Below are positions 43,686-53,529 of a DNA stretch of 64,000 nucleotides, in pieces. The stretch spans positions 5,179,001-5,243,000 of the forward strand of contig CP001769.1 in assembly GCA_000024525.1 (NCBI GenBank), given 5' to 3'. Under the pieces are notes generated by a model that did no database searches, had not been told where the DNA came from, and saw only the letters and a list, made by a program, of their open reading frames with translations. Position 1 is the first letter of the stretch; every line of letters starts with the position of its first letter. Source of the DNA: Spirosoma linguale DSM 74 (GTDB lineage Bacteria > Bacteroidota > Bacteroidia > Cytophagales > Spirosomataceae). The translations under genes were made by a program, and so were the position numbers.

Positions 43686-43949
43686 ATGCAACTGCAATTG
43701 ATTAACGGACAGTTCAGCCCACAAGAGGCCCTGGACATACTGACCAAAATGACGTATGTCAAAGTAAACTACCATGAACAGCAGATTAATGCCTCCGACA
43801 CGGCAGAGGACATTAAATCCCGCGAGAAGCGCATCAAAGATTTACAGCGGAACCTACAGGAAGCCCGGAACGCTATCGCCCAAAGCGGTCAGCAGAGAGT
43901 GAGTTTACAGGCAGATATTATCCTAACGATCGGCCCGGCTCAGCCATAA
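43686..43949 (+). CDS. small coiled-coil protein, function unknown
   Basis: 87 residues, no signal peptide. The middle (TAEDIKSREKRIKDLQRNLQ) is a charged heptad helix likely to form a coiled coil; a helix-turn precedes it. I do not recognise a family. It stands alone between the icd terminator and a large hairpin at 44086. Confidence 0.5.
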   Translation: MQLQLINGQFSPQEALDILTKMTYVKVNYHEQQINASDTAEDIKSREKRIKDLQRNLQEARNAIAQSGQQRVSLQADIILTIGPAQP

Positions 43950-44085
43950 ACAGATAAAAAATAATCTTTTGCTAACATTAGCCGAGCAGATACTCACAAC
44001 CGGCTTTCTCGTTTCAAACACTGCCTAGCTCAAACAGCTTCTAAAAAATCGTCAGGCTGGTTAAAAACGTTAACTAGTCAATTCT

Positions 44086-44130
44086 ACGTCGGCACTCCAT
44101 TAGTCGCAAACACTAATGAAGTGCCGACGT
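44086..44130. terminator. long hairpin, bidirectional terminator between convergent genes
   Basis: A 19-base stem, ACGTCGGCACTCCATTAGT against ACTAATGAAGTGCCGACGT, pairs at 18 positions with a 7-base loop. It sits between a plus-strand and a minus-strand gene. T tracts are poor, so another role is possible. Confidence 0.55.
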
Positions 44131-44133
44131 TAT

Positions 44134-46608
44134 TTACTTATAGTCCAGCGAGGTGGTTGCCGTACAAGCTTTGTCGGCCCGGAAACGTACCCATCGGGCC
44201 TGAAAATCTGGGGGAAATATGTGGGCTACGGGTTGGCCGGGGGCTACGGTGAAAGTCTTATACGCCATCCACTGGCCCGTGCCAACGGGGTCGGCCTCCA
44301 CCGTAAACGTAACTGGTGAAGCGGCTTTATGCGACAGGGTAAGAGTTCGCTTGTCGTAAAAACCAATCAGATAAGGATCAGACGGGATGTTTGCGGCCAC
44401 GGCCGCATCTTTCCACGGTCCACCCCGACCCGTTGGTTTGCCCAGCTTCCAGAGGTCGTCAATAGCACCCGCCCAGATAGCCGCTTTTCGGTCGTCCGAC
44501 ACAATAATGTGCTCTTTTCCGGCTGCCGATGCCAGATCAATTCCCGTCATCACCAGCAAGCCGCGGTACGACGCATAATCGTTGATCCGAAGCCGGTGCG
44601 AAGCAATGGGTCTGACTTTCGCGTAGCCATCCGCGTTTTCGGCCGGGAGTTCGTAGAAGGTGCCGTGGCAGTTGAACAGGTCGCGCTCGGTGGCCACTTC
44701 CCGACAAATACGCAGGCTGCCTTCATTGGTAAGTTGTGTAAATCGCTCATCGCCCAGCGGGAAACGCCAGCGTCGCCCTTTCTCGTCCACGACCAGCACC
44801 GACGAAGCCTCGACGGAAACAACCTCTTTGGGAATAGCAAATTTGGCCTGGATAAACGCCTGAGTCGTATCGTCCTGCTTCCGCACCAGCTTCATAGCCG
44901 CATCCAGCTCGTAATAGCCGATGGTTTTAGGCTGTCCGTTAGCGTATTCCTGGGCCAGCAGGCCAAGCGCCCGTCGGTTATTCCCCAGGCCATAGAGCAG
45001 TCCACCCGTGGTGGCGGGTAAGGTTACCGGGCTGAGCCCCGCAAACATCGGATTGGCGGCTGTGGGCCGGTTGTCGTTGGCCGAGTAGGTAAACTGGGCT
45101 GTCAGCCGGGCGGCTTTATCCGTCCGAACCCGAATCCATTCGCCGGGCACATTGGCAGCAAACGTAACTCGGGTGGCCTGTTGGCCCGCCAGTGAACTCG
45201 TTTGCAGGGTTGTCCAATTGCCCGTGCCGGTTTTATCGACTTCAAACGTAAGCGTAACGGCTCCCTCGCTATGGTTCTGCACCCAGGCCGAGCGGTTAGC
45301 CCAGCCCGCAAACAGGAACGGTTCGGAATAACCCCCAGCCGATACGGCCTCATTCAGCCAAACGGCACCCTCGGCGGTGTTGGGGCCAAGCTGATCGGGC
45401 AGGGATAGGGGCGTAAACCAAAGGTTGGAGTTCGACTGCCCCGGCCCTTCGATGCCTCCTTTTTCCTTTCGCTTGTTCAAAAACTCTTTCTGCGCGGAAT
45501 CGTCGCAGCCAAACACCAGCCGGTCGTTCCAGCGGGTAAAATCGCCAATCACTTTCAGGTAAGCCGACCGGGGCCGGATTCCAACCGGGTTCGATACTGA
45601 AAACGTAGCCGGATACCGCCAGAACAGGCCGTGCATGGTCATCAGGTAATCCGGTTTACCCGCCTGCCCTACATCCCGAATCCGGGGCCATTCGGTATTC
45701 CAGCCGTGGGCTCCGTCGTAGGTGTGGCTGGCTTTGGGAAGCCGGAAGAACGACCACTTGCCATTCCCCCGCACGCCCAGCAACACCGATTTATGGTCCC
45801 AACCGGTGGCCCAGATCGGGTCGGTGGCCGGGTTTGCGTTGCCATAGATGCCGCCGGGGCCAGTCACTTCCACGAACTGATTCCGGCGTACGACAGCCCA
45901 GTCTTTCCCGTTCCACTCGGCGAGTACCCCCGCTTCAATATCGAACTGTTTGAGCGCCAGGGGACCGGGCTCGCCATTGTTAGAATATACCATTACCCCC
46001 TGACCCGAGTACACCCCTTTGCCGTGGGCACCGGGCAGCAGCGTACCCATATGGTTATTGGACACATCATCTTTCTTCGGTTGCTTCACATTGCCATCGG
46101 GGTAGAGCAGCGTCGTTTTCAGGCTTTGGACATTCACCCGATAAAAGCCCTCTTCCATCGTGGCCAGTAACAGATTCTGTTTGGGGTCGTTCAGGTCCCG
46201 CGCCAGCCCCGTATAGCGGCCCGGTGCTACTGAATAGGGGATGGTTCGTACCTGCCGATTGGTATCTATGGCATAGGGGCCGATAAATAACTGATTGCTC
46301 TCCCGATGAATCATGCGGTTGGCGGGCGTCCCTCCGGTGCTTTCCGGGCGGGTCGTTACAGAAAGATCAGCTGTGATTTCATACAGTTTATCCGATGAGC
46401 CAAACGGCAGGTGGGGCCCGTAGGTAACCACCCACAGGCGATTGGCCCAGGGCACCACGGCCCCGGTGCCACACTCCCCCTCATTGTTGTAATAAGCCAG
46501 GTGCGGGTAAATGCCGCTAAACTGAGGGTGGGCGGGTTTATTCTGGGCGTTTGCCGTGCCCAGGACAAACAGCAAACAGACGAGTAGTCGAAAACCAGTA
46601 GCGGTCAT
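44134..46608 (-). CDS. large secreted protein of the polysaccharide locus, function unknown
   Basis: 824 residues with a signal peptide (FRLLVCLLFVLGTANAQ). The body is beta-rich with WANRLWVVTYGPHLPFGSSD, GIYGNANPATDPIWATGWDH and YLMTMHGLFWRYPATF, compatible with a beta-propeller. Two related jelly-roll-like modules occur near residues 445-510 (FEVDKTGTGNWTTLQ, GEWIRVRTDKAARLTAQF) and at the C-terminus (VEADPVGTGQWMAYK, ARWVRFRADKACTATTSL). No sorting domain. It starts 27 bases after the GH44 gene and is presumably co-transcribed; a glycan-binding or hydrolytic role is inferred from this context only. Confidence 0.65.
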   Translation of the reverse strand: MTATGFRLLVCLLFVLGTANAQNKPAHPQFSGIYPHLAYYNNEGECGTGAVVPWANRLWVVTYGPHLPFGSSDKLYEITADLSVTTRPESTGGTPANRMIHRESNQLFIGPYAIDTNRQVRTIPYSVAPGRYTGLARDLNDPKQNLLLATMEEGFYRVNVQSLKTTLLYPDGNVKQPKKDDVSNNHMGTLLPGAHGKGVYSGQGVMVYSNNGEPGPLALKQFDIEAGVLAEWNGKDWAVVRRNQFVEVTGPGGIYGNANPATDPIWATGWDHKSVLLGVRGNGKWSFFRLPKASHTYDGAHGWNTEWPRIRDVGQAGKPDYLMTMHGLFWRYPATFSVSNPVGIRPRSAYLKVIGDFTRWNDRLVFGCDDSAQKEFLNKRKEKGGIEGPGQSNSNLWFTPLSLPDQLGPNTAEGAVWLNEAVSAGGYSEPFLFAGWANRSAWVQNHSEGAVTLTFEVDKTGTGNWTTLQTSSLAGQQATRVTFAANVPGEWIRVRTDKAARLTAQFTYSANDNRPTAANPMFAGLSPVTLPATTGGLLYGLGNNRRALGLLAQEYANGQPKTIGYYELDAAMKLVRKQDDTTQAFIQAKFAIPKEVVSVEASSVLVVDEKGRRWRFPLGDERFTQLTNEGSLRICREVATERDLFNCHGTFYELPAENADGYAKVRPIASHRLRINDYASYRGLLVMTGIDLASAAGKEHIIVSDDRKAAIWAGAIDDLWKLGKPTGRGGPWKDAAVAANIPSDPYLIGFYDKRTLTLSHKAASPVTFTVEADPVGTGQWMAYKTFTVAPGQPVAHIFPPDFQARWVRFRADKACTATTSLDYK

Positions 46609-46635
46609 ACGGAATAATAAAAAAGAAGGTGAATA

Positions 46636-48498
46636 TCAGTGTTTGATAAAACGGGTAGTCTGCACGCCCTTTGTCGATTCCAGCAGCAGCGTATAAACAC
46701 CGTGTGGCAGTGCCGACAGGTCGTACTGTTTCCCTGTATGTTGTTTAAACTGATAGAACCGGCGACCCTGCGCATCCAGAACGGTCAGCGTTTCGAAAGG
46801 CAGGTCAGTGTCGACCGTTACGATGCCCGTGCCGGGGTTAGGGAAAACCGAAACCGCTTTTTGCAGGGGTTCGGTTGCCGTCACCAGCGATTCGGTTAGG
46901 GTCATGGTGGTGATCGAAAGCGGAGGCAGGGTCAGCGTGGTGGCATTTCCGGTGAAATAGATAGAAACGGGTTGCAGCGCATTTTTACTGTGCGACACGA
47001 AGGTTTCCTCAGCGGGCAGGGCCGCCAGCCGTAACGCCTGTACCGGGGCCGTTGGGGTCTTGAAATTAGCGATATTGAGGGTGGTCATCTGGGCAGCAGT
47101 CGTTGAGCGGTTCACCAACACCACCGTCAGGGTGTCTCCTCCCCTATTGACCGACGGATAAGCCGACACCAGTGTTTCGTTGCTCGATGTGCCCTTCACG
47201 GCGGTGGTCTGGCTGTACCGGGCAAACAGGTGCAGCGTTTCCCACATACCGACTTTCCACGACCAGGGGGTAAAAATGGCTACTTCTTTCTGCATAAATT
47301 CACCCAGCATGGAGGCATACCAAACCGCCGTAACGGAAGGATCGCTGCTTTTTACGTCCATTTCAGTTATCCCCAGCTTAACGCCGTGATTCGGCCCCAT
47401 GTATTGGGTCAGCCAGTCGTTGACCCGCCCCAAAATATATTCTTTGGTCAGGCTGTTATTCCAGTTTCCCGTCAGGTCTTTTACGCCGTTTGCACCGGGA
47501 TAGTCATACGTCTGGTCGAAAAAAACGCGGTGTAGTTGCACGATCTGCTCAGGGCTGCTTTCGCCGGGGTAGAAATGAAGATCCAGCACATCGAGCAGGC
47601 GAACGCCCGACGCTTTTTGCTCCTCGGCGCATCGCTTAATGAAATACGCCAGCCAGCACAGATACTGCCCATCAGACAGAGTGGTGCGGTTCATCCAGTG
47701 GTACCACTGCCACTCATTGGCCGTAGCGGGACCTACCAGTTTTATGCCGGGGAAGCGCGCCCGTGCCTGTTTGGCAACGGCGAAATAGCGCTGCATGAAC
47801 GCTTCGGCCGAGAGGGAGTTATTGACCACATCGTCGTGCGTACCATTCCAGATCTCGGGCTCATTGTCCATGTTCCAGTAGGTTAGCCGCCCATCGGGAA
47901 TAGCCAGCCGGTTCCGCCAGTGGTCCAGAAGGCCCACCGTCGAGTCGGCGGGCCAGTCCTGCAGGTAGCGGTCGGGGTTGCCGTTTGTCAGTGCCTGATT
48001 GCCTCCGGCGGGGTTCAGTGTACCGCCCCCGGCCAGATTCTGGTTCACGCCCGTCCACCACTGCGAGCGGTTATAACCCCAGTCGTCGAAGTTGGCGGCT
48101 GACGTTGCGGCTACTCTCCCGATTAGCTGGAACGACCACATGCCCGTTACTGCCGGGGATAAACTGTCCTGAAGCAACCGAACGGCTTTGTCCCAATCGT
48201 TTGCATAAACGTTATTGTACCAGTCGGGGTGGCTCGACAGCCGTTTGCGCCAGTTGTATTTTGTTGAGTTGTTGCCCCCGCCCTGGCGCAGAAACCGCAT
48301 CCCCGAATCGCGGAGCCGCACCCATTGGTCGGCCGTTGAGCCGGAAGTACTGCTCTGACCGGGCAGCATACCGTTGCCGCCGTAGAGGTAGGGCGAAATA
48401 GGTTTTTTCTCCAATGTGGGATCCACGGTAAGGGTTACTCCCTGAGCCGGGGCAACAACCCCGACTCCCAGAAAGCTTATCAACAATAACCAACGCAT
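46636..48498 (-). CDS. GH44 endoglucanase/xyloglucanase with T9SS sorting domain
   Basis: 620 residues with signal peptide (MRWLLLISFLGVGVVAPAQG). The catalytic domain follows the GH44 order: ISPYLYGGNGM, FLRQGGGNNSTKYNWRKR, YWNMDNEPEIWNGTHDDV (acid/base Glu), VLDLHFYPGE, and LGITEMDVKSSD (nucleophile Glu). GH44 enzymes cut beta-1,4-glucan or xyloglucan. A beta-sandwich follows (LTVVLVNRSTTAAQMTTL). The last 80 residues, from VSVFPNPGTGIVTVDTDL to TTRFIKH, are a type A T9SS domain, so the enzyme should be cell-surface or released. It lies downstream of susD, separated by a terminator and a SusD stump. Confidence 0.85.
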   Translation of the reverse strand: MRWLLLISFLGVGVVAPAQGVTLTVDPTLEKKPISPYLYGGNGMLPGQSSTSGSTADQWVRLRDSGMRFLRQGGGNNSTKYNWRKRLSSHPDWYNNVYANDWDKAVRLLQDSLSPAVTGMWSFQLIGRVAATSAANFDDWGYNRSQWWTGVNQNLAGGGTLNPAGGNQALTNGNPDRYLQDWPADSTVGLLDHWRNRLAIPDGRLTYWNMDNEPEIWNGTHDDVVNNSLSAEAFMQRYFAVAKQARARFPGIKLVGPATANEWQWYHWMNRTTLSDGQYLCWLAYFIKRCAEEQKASGVRLLDVLDLHFYPGESSPEQIVQLHRVFFDQTYDYPGANGVKDLTGNWNNSLTKEYILGRVNDWLTQYMGPNHGVKLGITEMDVKSSDPSVTAVWYASMLGEFMQKEVAIFTPWSWKVGMWETLHLFARYSQTTAVKGTSSNETLVSAYPSVNRGGDTLTVVLVNRSTTAAQMTTLNIANFKTPTAPVQALRLAALPAEETFVSHSKNALQPVSIYFTGNATTLTLPPLSITTMTLTESLVTATEPLQKAVSVFPNPGTGIVTVDTDLPFETLTVLDAQGRRFYQFKQHTGKQYDLSALPHGVYTLLLESTKGVQTTRFIKH

Positions 48499-48511
48499 AC
48501 GTTTAATCCGG

Positions 48512-48610
48512 CTAGTACCCGCCGTTCTGTTTCATGTTAGTATTGATCTGAATCTCAGCTGCCGGGATAGGCCAAAGATACTGCTGATTGGCCCAGCTTG
48601 TTGGTACAAT
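48512..48610 (-). pseudogene. 3' stump of a second susD gene
   Basis: On the minus strand 33 codons read IVPTSWANQQYLWPIPAAEI then QINTNMKQNGGY and TAG. This is the standard SusD C-terminus (LWPIP, then N-x-N-Q-N-P/G-GY) but different from the intact SusD here (LYPIPFREMTLNPNLTQNPGY pattern). Upstream the frame closes at TAA near 48638. It appears to be what is left of a SusD once directly upstream of the GH44 gene. Confidence 0.75.
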
Positions 48611-48639
48611 TAAAGGGCTTATGTTAGCGCATACCCATT

Positions 48640-48672
48640 AAAAAAACGGGTAAGACAGTGTCTCACCCGTTT
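48640..48672 (-). terminator. intrinsic terminator of the susCD transcript
   Basis: Hairpin AAACGGGTAAGAC / GTCTCACCCGTTT with one mismatch and a 3-base loop, followed on the minus strand by seven T; it begins about 58 bases after the susD stop. Confidence 0.8.
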
Positions 48673-48730
48673 CCGTACCAACCTTATAATTCACTTATTT
48701 ATAAACGATACTTACTGATAGACAACTACC

Positions 48731-50176
48731 TCAATACCCCGGGTTTTGGGTCAGATTCGGGTTGAGTGTCATTTCCCGGAAGGGAATTGGATACAATCGC
48801 CGGGTGGGTGCCGGACTCATATTGGCGTTCGCCGGGTCGATAGCCGTGTACTTCGCTTTGAAGGCCAGCATGGTAGCGACCTCTTTATCCCACCGAATGA
48901 GATCGTACCACCGGTGCCCCTCGAAAGCCAGCTCCACCCGGCGCTCCTGCTCGATAGCCAGTTGCGTATCTGCCTTCGATAGACCCGTTTTTTCGGCCAG
49001 TCCGGCCCGCTTTCGGATAGTGTTCACCTGCGTCAGAGCCAGGTCTGTTTTGCCATTGTTGTTAGCCGCTTCGGCATACATCAGCAACACGTCGGCATAG
49101 CGCAGTACCGGCCAGTCGTTTTCCCCTTCGTTCTGGAGCGTGACGTAGTAAATGAATTTTTTGGCCCAGTAATAAACGTTGGGGGCGGTTCCGTAGATGC
49201 CCATATACGCATCCCGGCGCACGTCGCCTTTTTCGTAGGCGTCGTATAGGTCTTGTGTTCCAGTGTTAAAACTGTTGCCCGTAACGCCGATGATCGACGT
49301 GCCGGATGGCTGGGGCGCAAAGTTGGCCGAGTAGGAATTTCCCTCGCCAAAGCCGCCACTCACGTACTGGACGGCAAACACGATTTCGTCGTTATTGTCG
49401 CGCCCAACGCCAAACACGTCGGTAATATTGGGCAGAATCCGGTAGGTTCCGGCGGCAATGACCTCGGCTAGTTTGGCTTCTGCCTCGGGCCATTTTTTCT
49501 GCTGCAGATACACTTTACCCAGCAGCGATTTGGCCGCACCCGTGGTGGCTCGCCCAATATTGGCGCCCGTGTATTTGGCAGGCAGCACTTTTTCGGCCTC
49601 CAGCAGGTCCTTTTCAATCTGGCCGTATACCGTAGCTGCCGGGCTCCGCTTGTAAGTGTAGGCGTCTGCTTCGGTCGTTATTTCTTTCAGCACCAGCGGC
49701 ACATCGCCGAAGTACCGAACCAGGTTGAAATACATGAGTGCCCGCAGAAATTTGGCCTCGCCGGTATATTGATCTTTGGTCGTTGTGCTGGCAAAGGTTA
49801 CCGGCCCTATTTTGTCGAGGATGACATTACAGTTCGAGATGGTTCGGTAAGCATCGTTCCAGGCTGCCGACATGTTGGTACTGGACGGCTGGTAGGTGAG
49901 TTTATCCAGTTCACCCTGCCCGACTTCGTTCTCACCGAAGGTCCGGGTGTTGTCCGATGGCACCTCGGTATATAGAAAATACGAGTTGTAAATACCCCGC
50001 AGGTTACCATAGGCCCCGGTCAGAGCCGACCGGATGTCGGCTTCGCTTTTGTAAAAGCTGCCAACGGGAATGACGTCCTTTGGAATCAGGTCAACGAATT
50101 TCTCTCCGCAGCCCGTGGTCAGGCTGATAAGGCCGGTGAGTACGAGTAATTTTATTGCTTTCGTGTACGGTTTCAT
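48731..50176 (-). CDS. SusD/RagB-family outer-membrane glycan-binding lipoprotein
   Basis: 481 residues. Lipoprotein signal (KAIKLLVLTGLISLTTGCGE) with Cys near 23. It then has the SusD helical frame: FYKSEADIRSALTGAYGNLR, FLRALMYFNLVRYFGDVPLV, GAAKSLLGKVYLQQKKWPEA (TPR-like), YADVLLMYAEAANN, and VELAFEGHRWYDLIRW with the family C-terminus ending TLNPNLTQNPGY. It binds oligosaccharide at the surface and caps the SusC partner encoded 48 bases upstream. Substrate not deducible from sequence, but the GH44 neighbour suggests beta-glucan or xyloglucan. Confidence 0.93.
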   Translation of the reverse strand: MKPYTKAIKLLVLTGLISLTTGCGEKFVDLIPKDVIPVGSFYKSEADIRSALTGAYGNLRGIYNSYFLYTEVPSDNTRTFGENEVGQGELDKLTYQPSSTNMSAAWNDAYRTISNCNVILDKIGPVTFASTTTKDQYTGEAKFLRALMYFNLVRYFGDVPLVLKEITTEADAYTYKRSPAATVYGQIEKDLLEAEKVLPAKYTGANIGRATTGAAKSLLGKVYLQQKKWPEAEAKLAEVIAAGTYRILPNITDVFGVGRDNNDEIVFAVQYVSGGFGEGNSYSANFAPQPSGTSIIGVTGNSFNTGTQDLYDAYEKGDVRRDAYMGIYGTAPNVYYWAKKFIYYVTLQNEGENDWPVLRYADVLLMYAEAANNNGKTDLALTQVNTIRKRAGLAEKTGLSKADTQLAIEQERRVELAFEGHRWYDLIRWDKEVATMLAFKAKYTAIDPANANMSPAPTRRLYPIPFREMTLNPNLTQNPGY

Positions 50177-50224
50177 ACGCTTTTTCAGATGTTAACGATC
50201 GACAATTACTTACGCATGAGCGGG

Positions 50225-53200
50225 TTAGAAGCCGATATTTAGGCCAATGGTGTAGGTACGTGCCAGTGGGTAGGTACCCTGATCGACGCCAATCTGCACG
50301 GGTGAATCGGGCACGGTGTTAGTCTCCGGATTGTACCAGGGATAGCTGGTGAAGGTGAACAGATTTTGCCCCGTCACGTAGATGCGCGCCGACTGTAGCT
50401 TGATCTTGTTCAGGAAAACCGTCGGTACGGAGTAGCCGAAGGTGAGGTTACGAATGCGGACAAACGAACCGTCGAAAAGCAACCGGTCGGTGAGGTTGTT
50501 GCCGGGGTGAATACCCCCCGCACCAGCCGCCGGGAAGTCGGTGTTTTGCGTCGGGTTGGCCGGATCGAACTGGTTCCGGAAGTAAAGCGGAATGGTGTTG
50601 AACACCTGGTTTGCCCAGATGTGCCGCAGGTTTCCATTGATGACATTGACGCCCTGTACACCCTGAAGAATGACGCTCAGGTCAAAGTTTTTGTACTGAA
50701 AGCTGTGGGTCATCCCCCAGATATAGCTGGGTACGCCTTTGCCGACATACACCCGGTCGTTCTCGTCGATTTTATTATCGCCATTCTGATCCCGAATCAT
50801 CCAGTTCCCCACTTTGTCGCCCGTTGTGAACTGGGCGTTCTTGCTGAGGTCATCGGCATTTTTGAAGATACCCACCACCTGATAGCCATACATATTGCCC
50901 AGCGGGTCGCCCACGCGAACCTGATAGACGTTATTCCAGCCAAAAATAGCCGCTACCGTTGGCAGTGACGAAGGACCGCCGAGATCCATCACCTTGCTGC
51001 GGTTGCCCGAAATATTGCCGTCTATCGTCCAGCGAACAGCACCTACAGTGAGGTTCGCCCGGGCTGAGAGTTCAAGCCCCCGGTTGCGCAGGCTGCCGAT
51101 GTTGGTTCGGAAATTAGTAGCGTAGCCCACAATGCCCGGCAAATCTTTCTGGAACAGCATACCTGTTGTCAGTCGATTGTAATAGTCGAGGCCCAGGGTG
51201 AATCGGTCGTTCAGGAAACCCATTTCGAGGCCCAGGTCGGTCTGCACGTTTTTCTCCCAGGTCAGGTCGTAGTTGGCAAAGCCGGTCTGGGCATAGCCGA
51301 AGGTCCGCGCCTGATTGAAGCTGTAGTTCCGGCCCTGTACGCTGTTTGTCCAGTTGAAACTACCAATATTGGCATTGCCCGTTTCGCCATAGCTGGCCCT
51401 GATTTTGAATTCGCTGATGCTGTTCTTCAGGCCCGACCAGAACTTCTCTTCGCTGATCCGCCAGGCTCCCGAGATGGATGGGAACGTAGCAAAGCGGTTG
51501 TTTGGCCCGAAGCGCGACGACGCATCCCGGCGAATGGCGGCCGAAAAGATGTATTTACTTTTGAAGTCGTAGGTGATCCGTCCGCCCAATGACAGAAAGG
51601 CGTTCTGATCGTAGTTCAGCTCACCAATCCGGTCGGGCGAGGCCAGCGGGTTATCCAGCAGACTGGTCGTGTAGCTACCCGACCGGCCCGACGTAGCCGT
51701 GTTTTTAGCCTGTAATTTCTGGAGCGAGTACAGGGCCAGCAGCGAGAAGTTGTGGTTACCAAACGTCTTGTTGTAGGTAGCGGTATTTTCCCAGAGCCAG
51801 TCCAGCGTCACCGTCTGCGACTCGCGGGCGAATATCTGACCCAGCACCGGGTTCGTGGAGTTGGCGCGGGGAGCCGATTCGTTGGCCAGATTGGCCGGGA
51901 TATAGGCCGACTGATCGAAAATACTCAGCGTTGACCCCAGCGTTGTTTTCAGCCGCAGGTTGGCAATCGGTTGCCATTCCAGAAAGCCATTGCCGAACAG
52001 CCGATAGCCTTTCAGGTTGTTGCGGCTAAGCTCCAGAACGGCCAGCGGGTTATAGAGGTTGGTCTGGTAAAAATTGGTACCATTGGGGTTCGTGTTGCCG
52101 TTGAAGGTCTGCGCGTAATCGCCATTGGGCGTATACACCGGAATGGTTGGCGGCATGTCGATGGCCGAAATAATGGCACTGGGTAACGACCGGGTGCCGC
52201 TGGTTTCGGTACCGTTCGATCCGTTGAACTGCCCGGCCGCCTGCTGCTGAAACTGACTGCTGTAGGAAGGCGCCATCGACACCCCTAATTTGAGTTTAGG
52301 ACTCAAGTCGGCATCCAGGTTAAAGCGCAGGTTATACCGTTCGTAGGCTGAACCTTTCAGGATACCGTCCTGCTTGAAATACCCGCCCGAGACAGCAAAA
52401 CGAACCTTATCGGTGCCGCCCGTGGCCGAAATCTGGTAGTTACTGATGGCCGCCTGCCGGAAAATAGCATCCTGCCAGTCAGTATCGGGCAAACTGTCGG
52501 GTTTGGTATCAAATACTTTTGGGTAAGGTATATTCTTGAGTCTGGAGGCATAAATGGCGTTCTCTATGTACTGATCCCGATTCAGGAGCTGTACTTTCTT
52601 GGCCAGCTGCTGAATGCCTGTGTAGATGGATACATTCAAACTGGTTTTGCCCGCTTTGCCTCGCTTGGTCGTTACAATAACAACCCCGTTGGCCGCCCGT
52701 GACCCGTAAATAGCTGCCGAAGCCGCATCTTTCAGAATTTCCATCGACTCGATGTCCGTTGGATTAATGAGCGCAAACTGGGCGGGGTCCTGTAGCGGAT
52801 AGCCGTCAACGACATACAGCGGTGTGCTGCCCGTACTCAGCGAACCAACTCCCCGAATACGGATAGTGGGTGGTGCGCCCGGCGTACTCCCCCGGTCAGA
52901 CTGCACCTGCACACCAGCCGCCAGACCGGCCAGAGCCTCACCGGGTGTACTGACGGGCTGTATACCAATATTTTTGCCCTCTACTTTGGCAATGGCCGTG
53001 GAGAGCGTTTTCCGCGACTGCTCGCCGTACCCGATCACGACAACCTCGCTCAAACTCTGGTTGTCAACGCGCATCTGAATATCTACCGTTGTCCGGTTTC
53101 CTACGCTGACCTCCTGCTTCAGGTAGCCAACCGAACTAAAGACCAGCACCGCATTGGGCGTTGGAACACTGATTCGGTACTGCCCTTTCTCGTCAGTGGC

Positions 53201-53440
53201 GGTTCCGGTGGTAGTGCCTTTTACGGTCACGTTGGCACCCGGCAAGCCCGTGCCGGTTTCGTCGGTTACGCGGCCTGTTACTAGCTGAACCGACGCGCTC
53301 GTGCTGGCGGCCAGTGCTGCCGACGATTTTTGCCTGGTCAGGGCAGCAGCCAATTGCTGTGCCTGTATGGGCGCTGCTGCATTCGCCAGGAACGTCAGCC
53401 AAACGGTCAGTCGAAGACCGCTACGTATATATTCACGCAT
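50225..53440 (-). CDS. SusC/RagA-family TonB-dependent outer-membrane transporter
   Basis: 1071 residues. A signal peptide ends near PIQAQ, followed by a carboxypeptidase-like regulatory domain (GRVTDETGTGLPGANVTVKG), the SusC signature before the plug (LSEVVVIGYGEQSRKTL), the plug (PLYVVDGYPLQDPAQFALIN and ASAAIYGSRAANGVVIVTTK) and a 22-strand barrel ending in ARTYTIGLNIGF. It imports oligosaccharides with energy from TonB, paired with the SusD encoded directly downstream. No break or frameshift. Confidence 0.94.
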   Translation of the reverse strand: MREYIRSGLRLTVWLTFLANAAAPIQAQQLAAALTRQKSSAALAASTSASVQLVTGRVTDETGTGLPGANVTVKGTTTGTATDEKGQYRISVPTPNAVLVFSSVGYLKQEVSVGNRTTVDIQMRVDNQSLSEVVVIGYGEQSRKTLSTAIAKVEGKNIGIQPVSTPGEALAGLAAGVQVQSDRGSTPGAPPTIRIRGVGSLSTGSTPLYVVDGYPLQDPAQFALINPTDIESMEILKDAASAAIYGSRAANGVVIVTTKRGKAGKTSLNVSIYTGIQQLAKKVQLLNRDQYIENAIYASRLKNIPYPKVFDTKPDSLPDTDWQDAIFRQAAISNYQISATGGTDKVRFAVSGGYFKQDGILKGSAYERYNLRFNLDADLSPKLKLGVSMAPSYSSQFQQQAAGQFNGSNGTETSGTRSLPSAIISAIDMPPTIPVYTPNGDYAQTFNGNTNPNGTNFYQTNLYNPLAVLELSRNNLKGYRLFGNGFLEWQPIANLRLKTTLGSTLSIFDQSAYIPANLANESAPRANSTNPVLGQIFARESQTVTLDWLWENTATYNKTFGNHNFSLLALYSLQKLQAKNTATSGRSGSYTTSLLDNPLASPDRIGELNYDQNAFLSLGGRITYDFKSKYIFSAAIRRDASSRFGPNNRFATFPSISGAWRISEEKFWSGLKNSISEFKIRASYGETGNANIGSFNWTNSVQGRNYSFNQARTFGYAQTGFANYDLTWEKNVQTDLGLEMGFLNDRFTLGLDYYNRLTTGMLFQKDLPGIVGYATNFRTNIGSLRNRGLELSARANLTVGAVRWTIDGNISGNRSKVMDLGGPSSLPTVAAIFGWNNVYQVRVGDPLGNMYGYQVVGIFKNADDLSKNAQFTTGDKVGNWMIRDQNGDNKIDENDRVYVGKGVPSYIWGMTHSFQYKNFDLSVILQGVQGVNVINGNLRHIWANQVFNTIPLYFRNQFDPANPTQNTDFPAAGAGGIHPGNNLTDRLLFDGSFVRIRNLTFGYSVPTVFLNKIKLQSARIYVTGQNLFTFTSYPWYNPETNTVPDSPVQIGVDQGTYPLARTYTIGLNIGF

Positions 53441-53529
53441 ACTTTATTGGTTTGTAGATGGTTATAGGCAATTCAAATTGAGTTGTATGGATGTGTATGG
53501 ACCGGAGCAACCGATGGCGACTGATTTCC

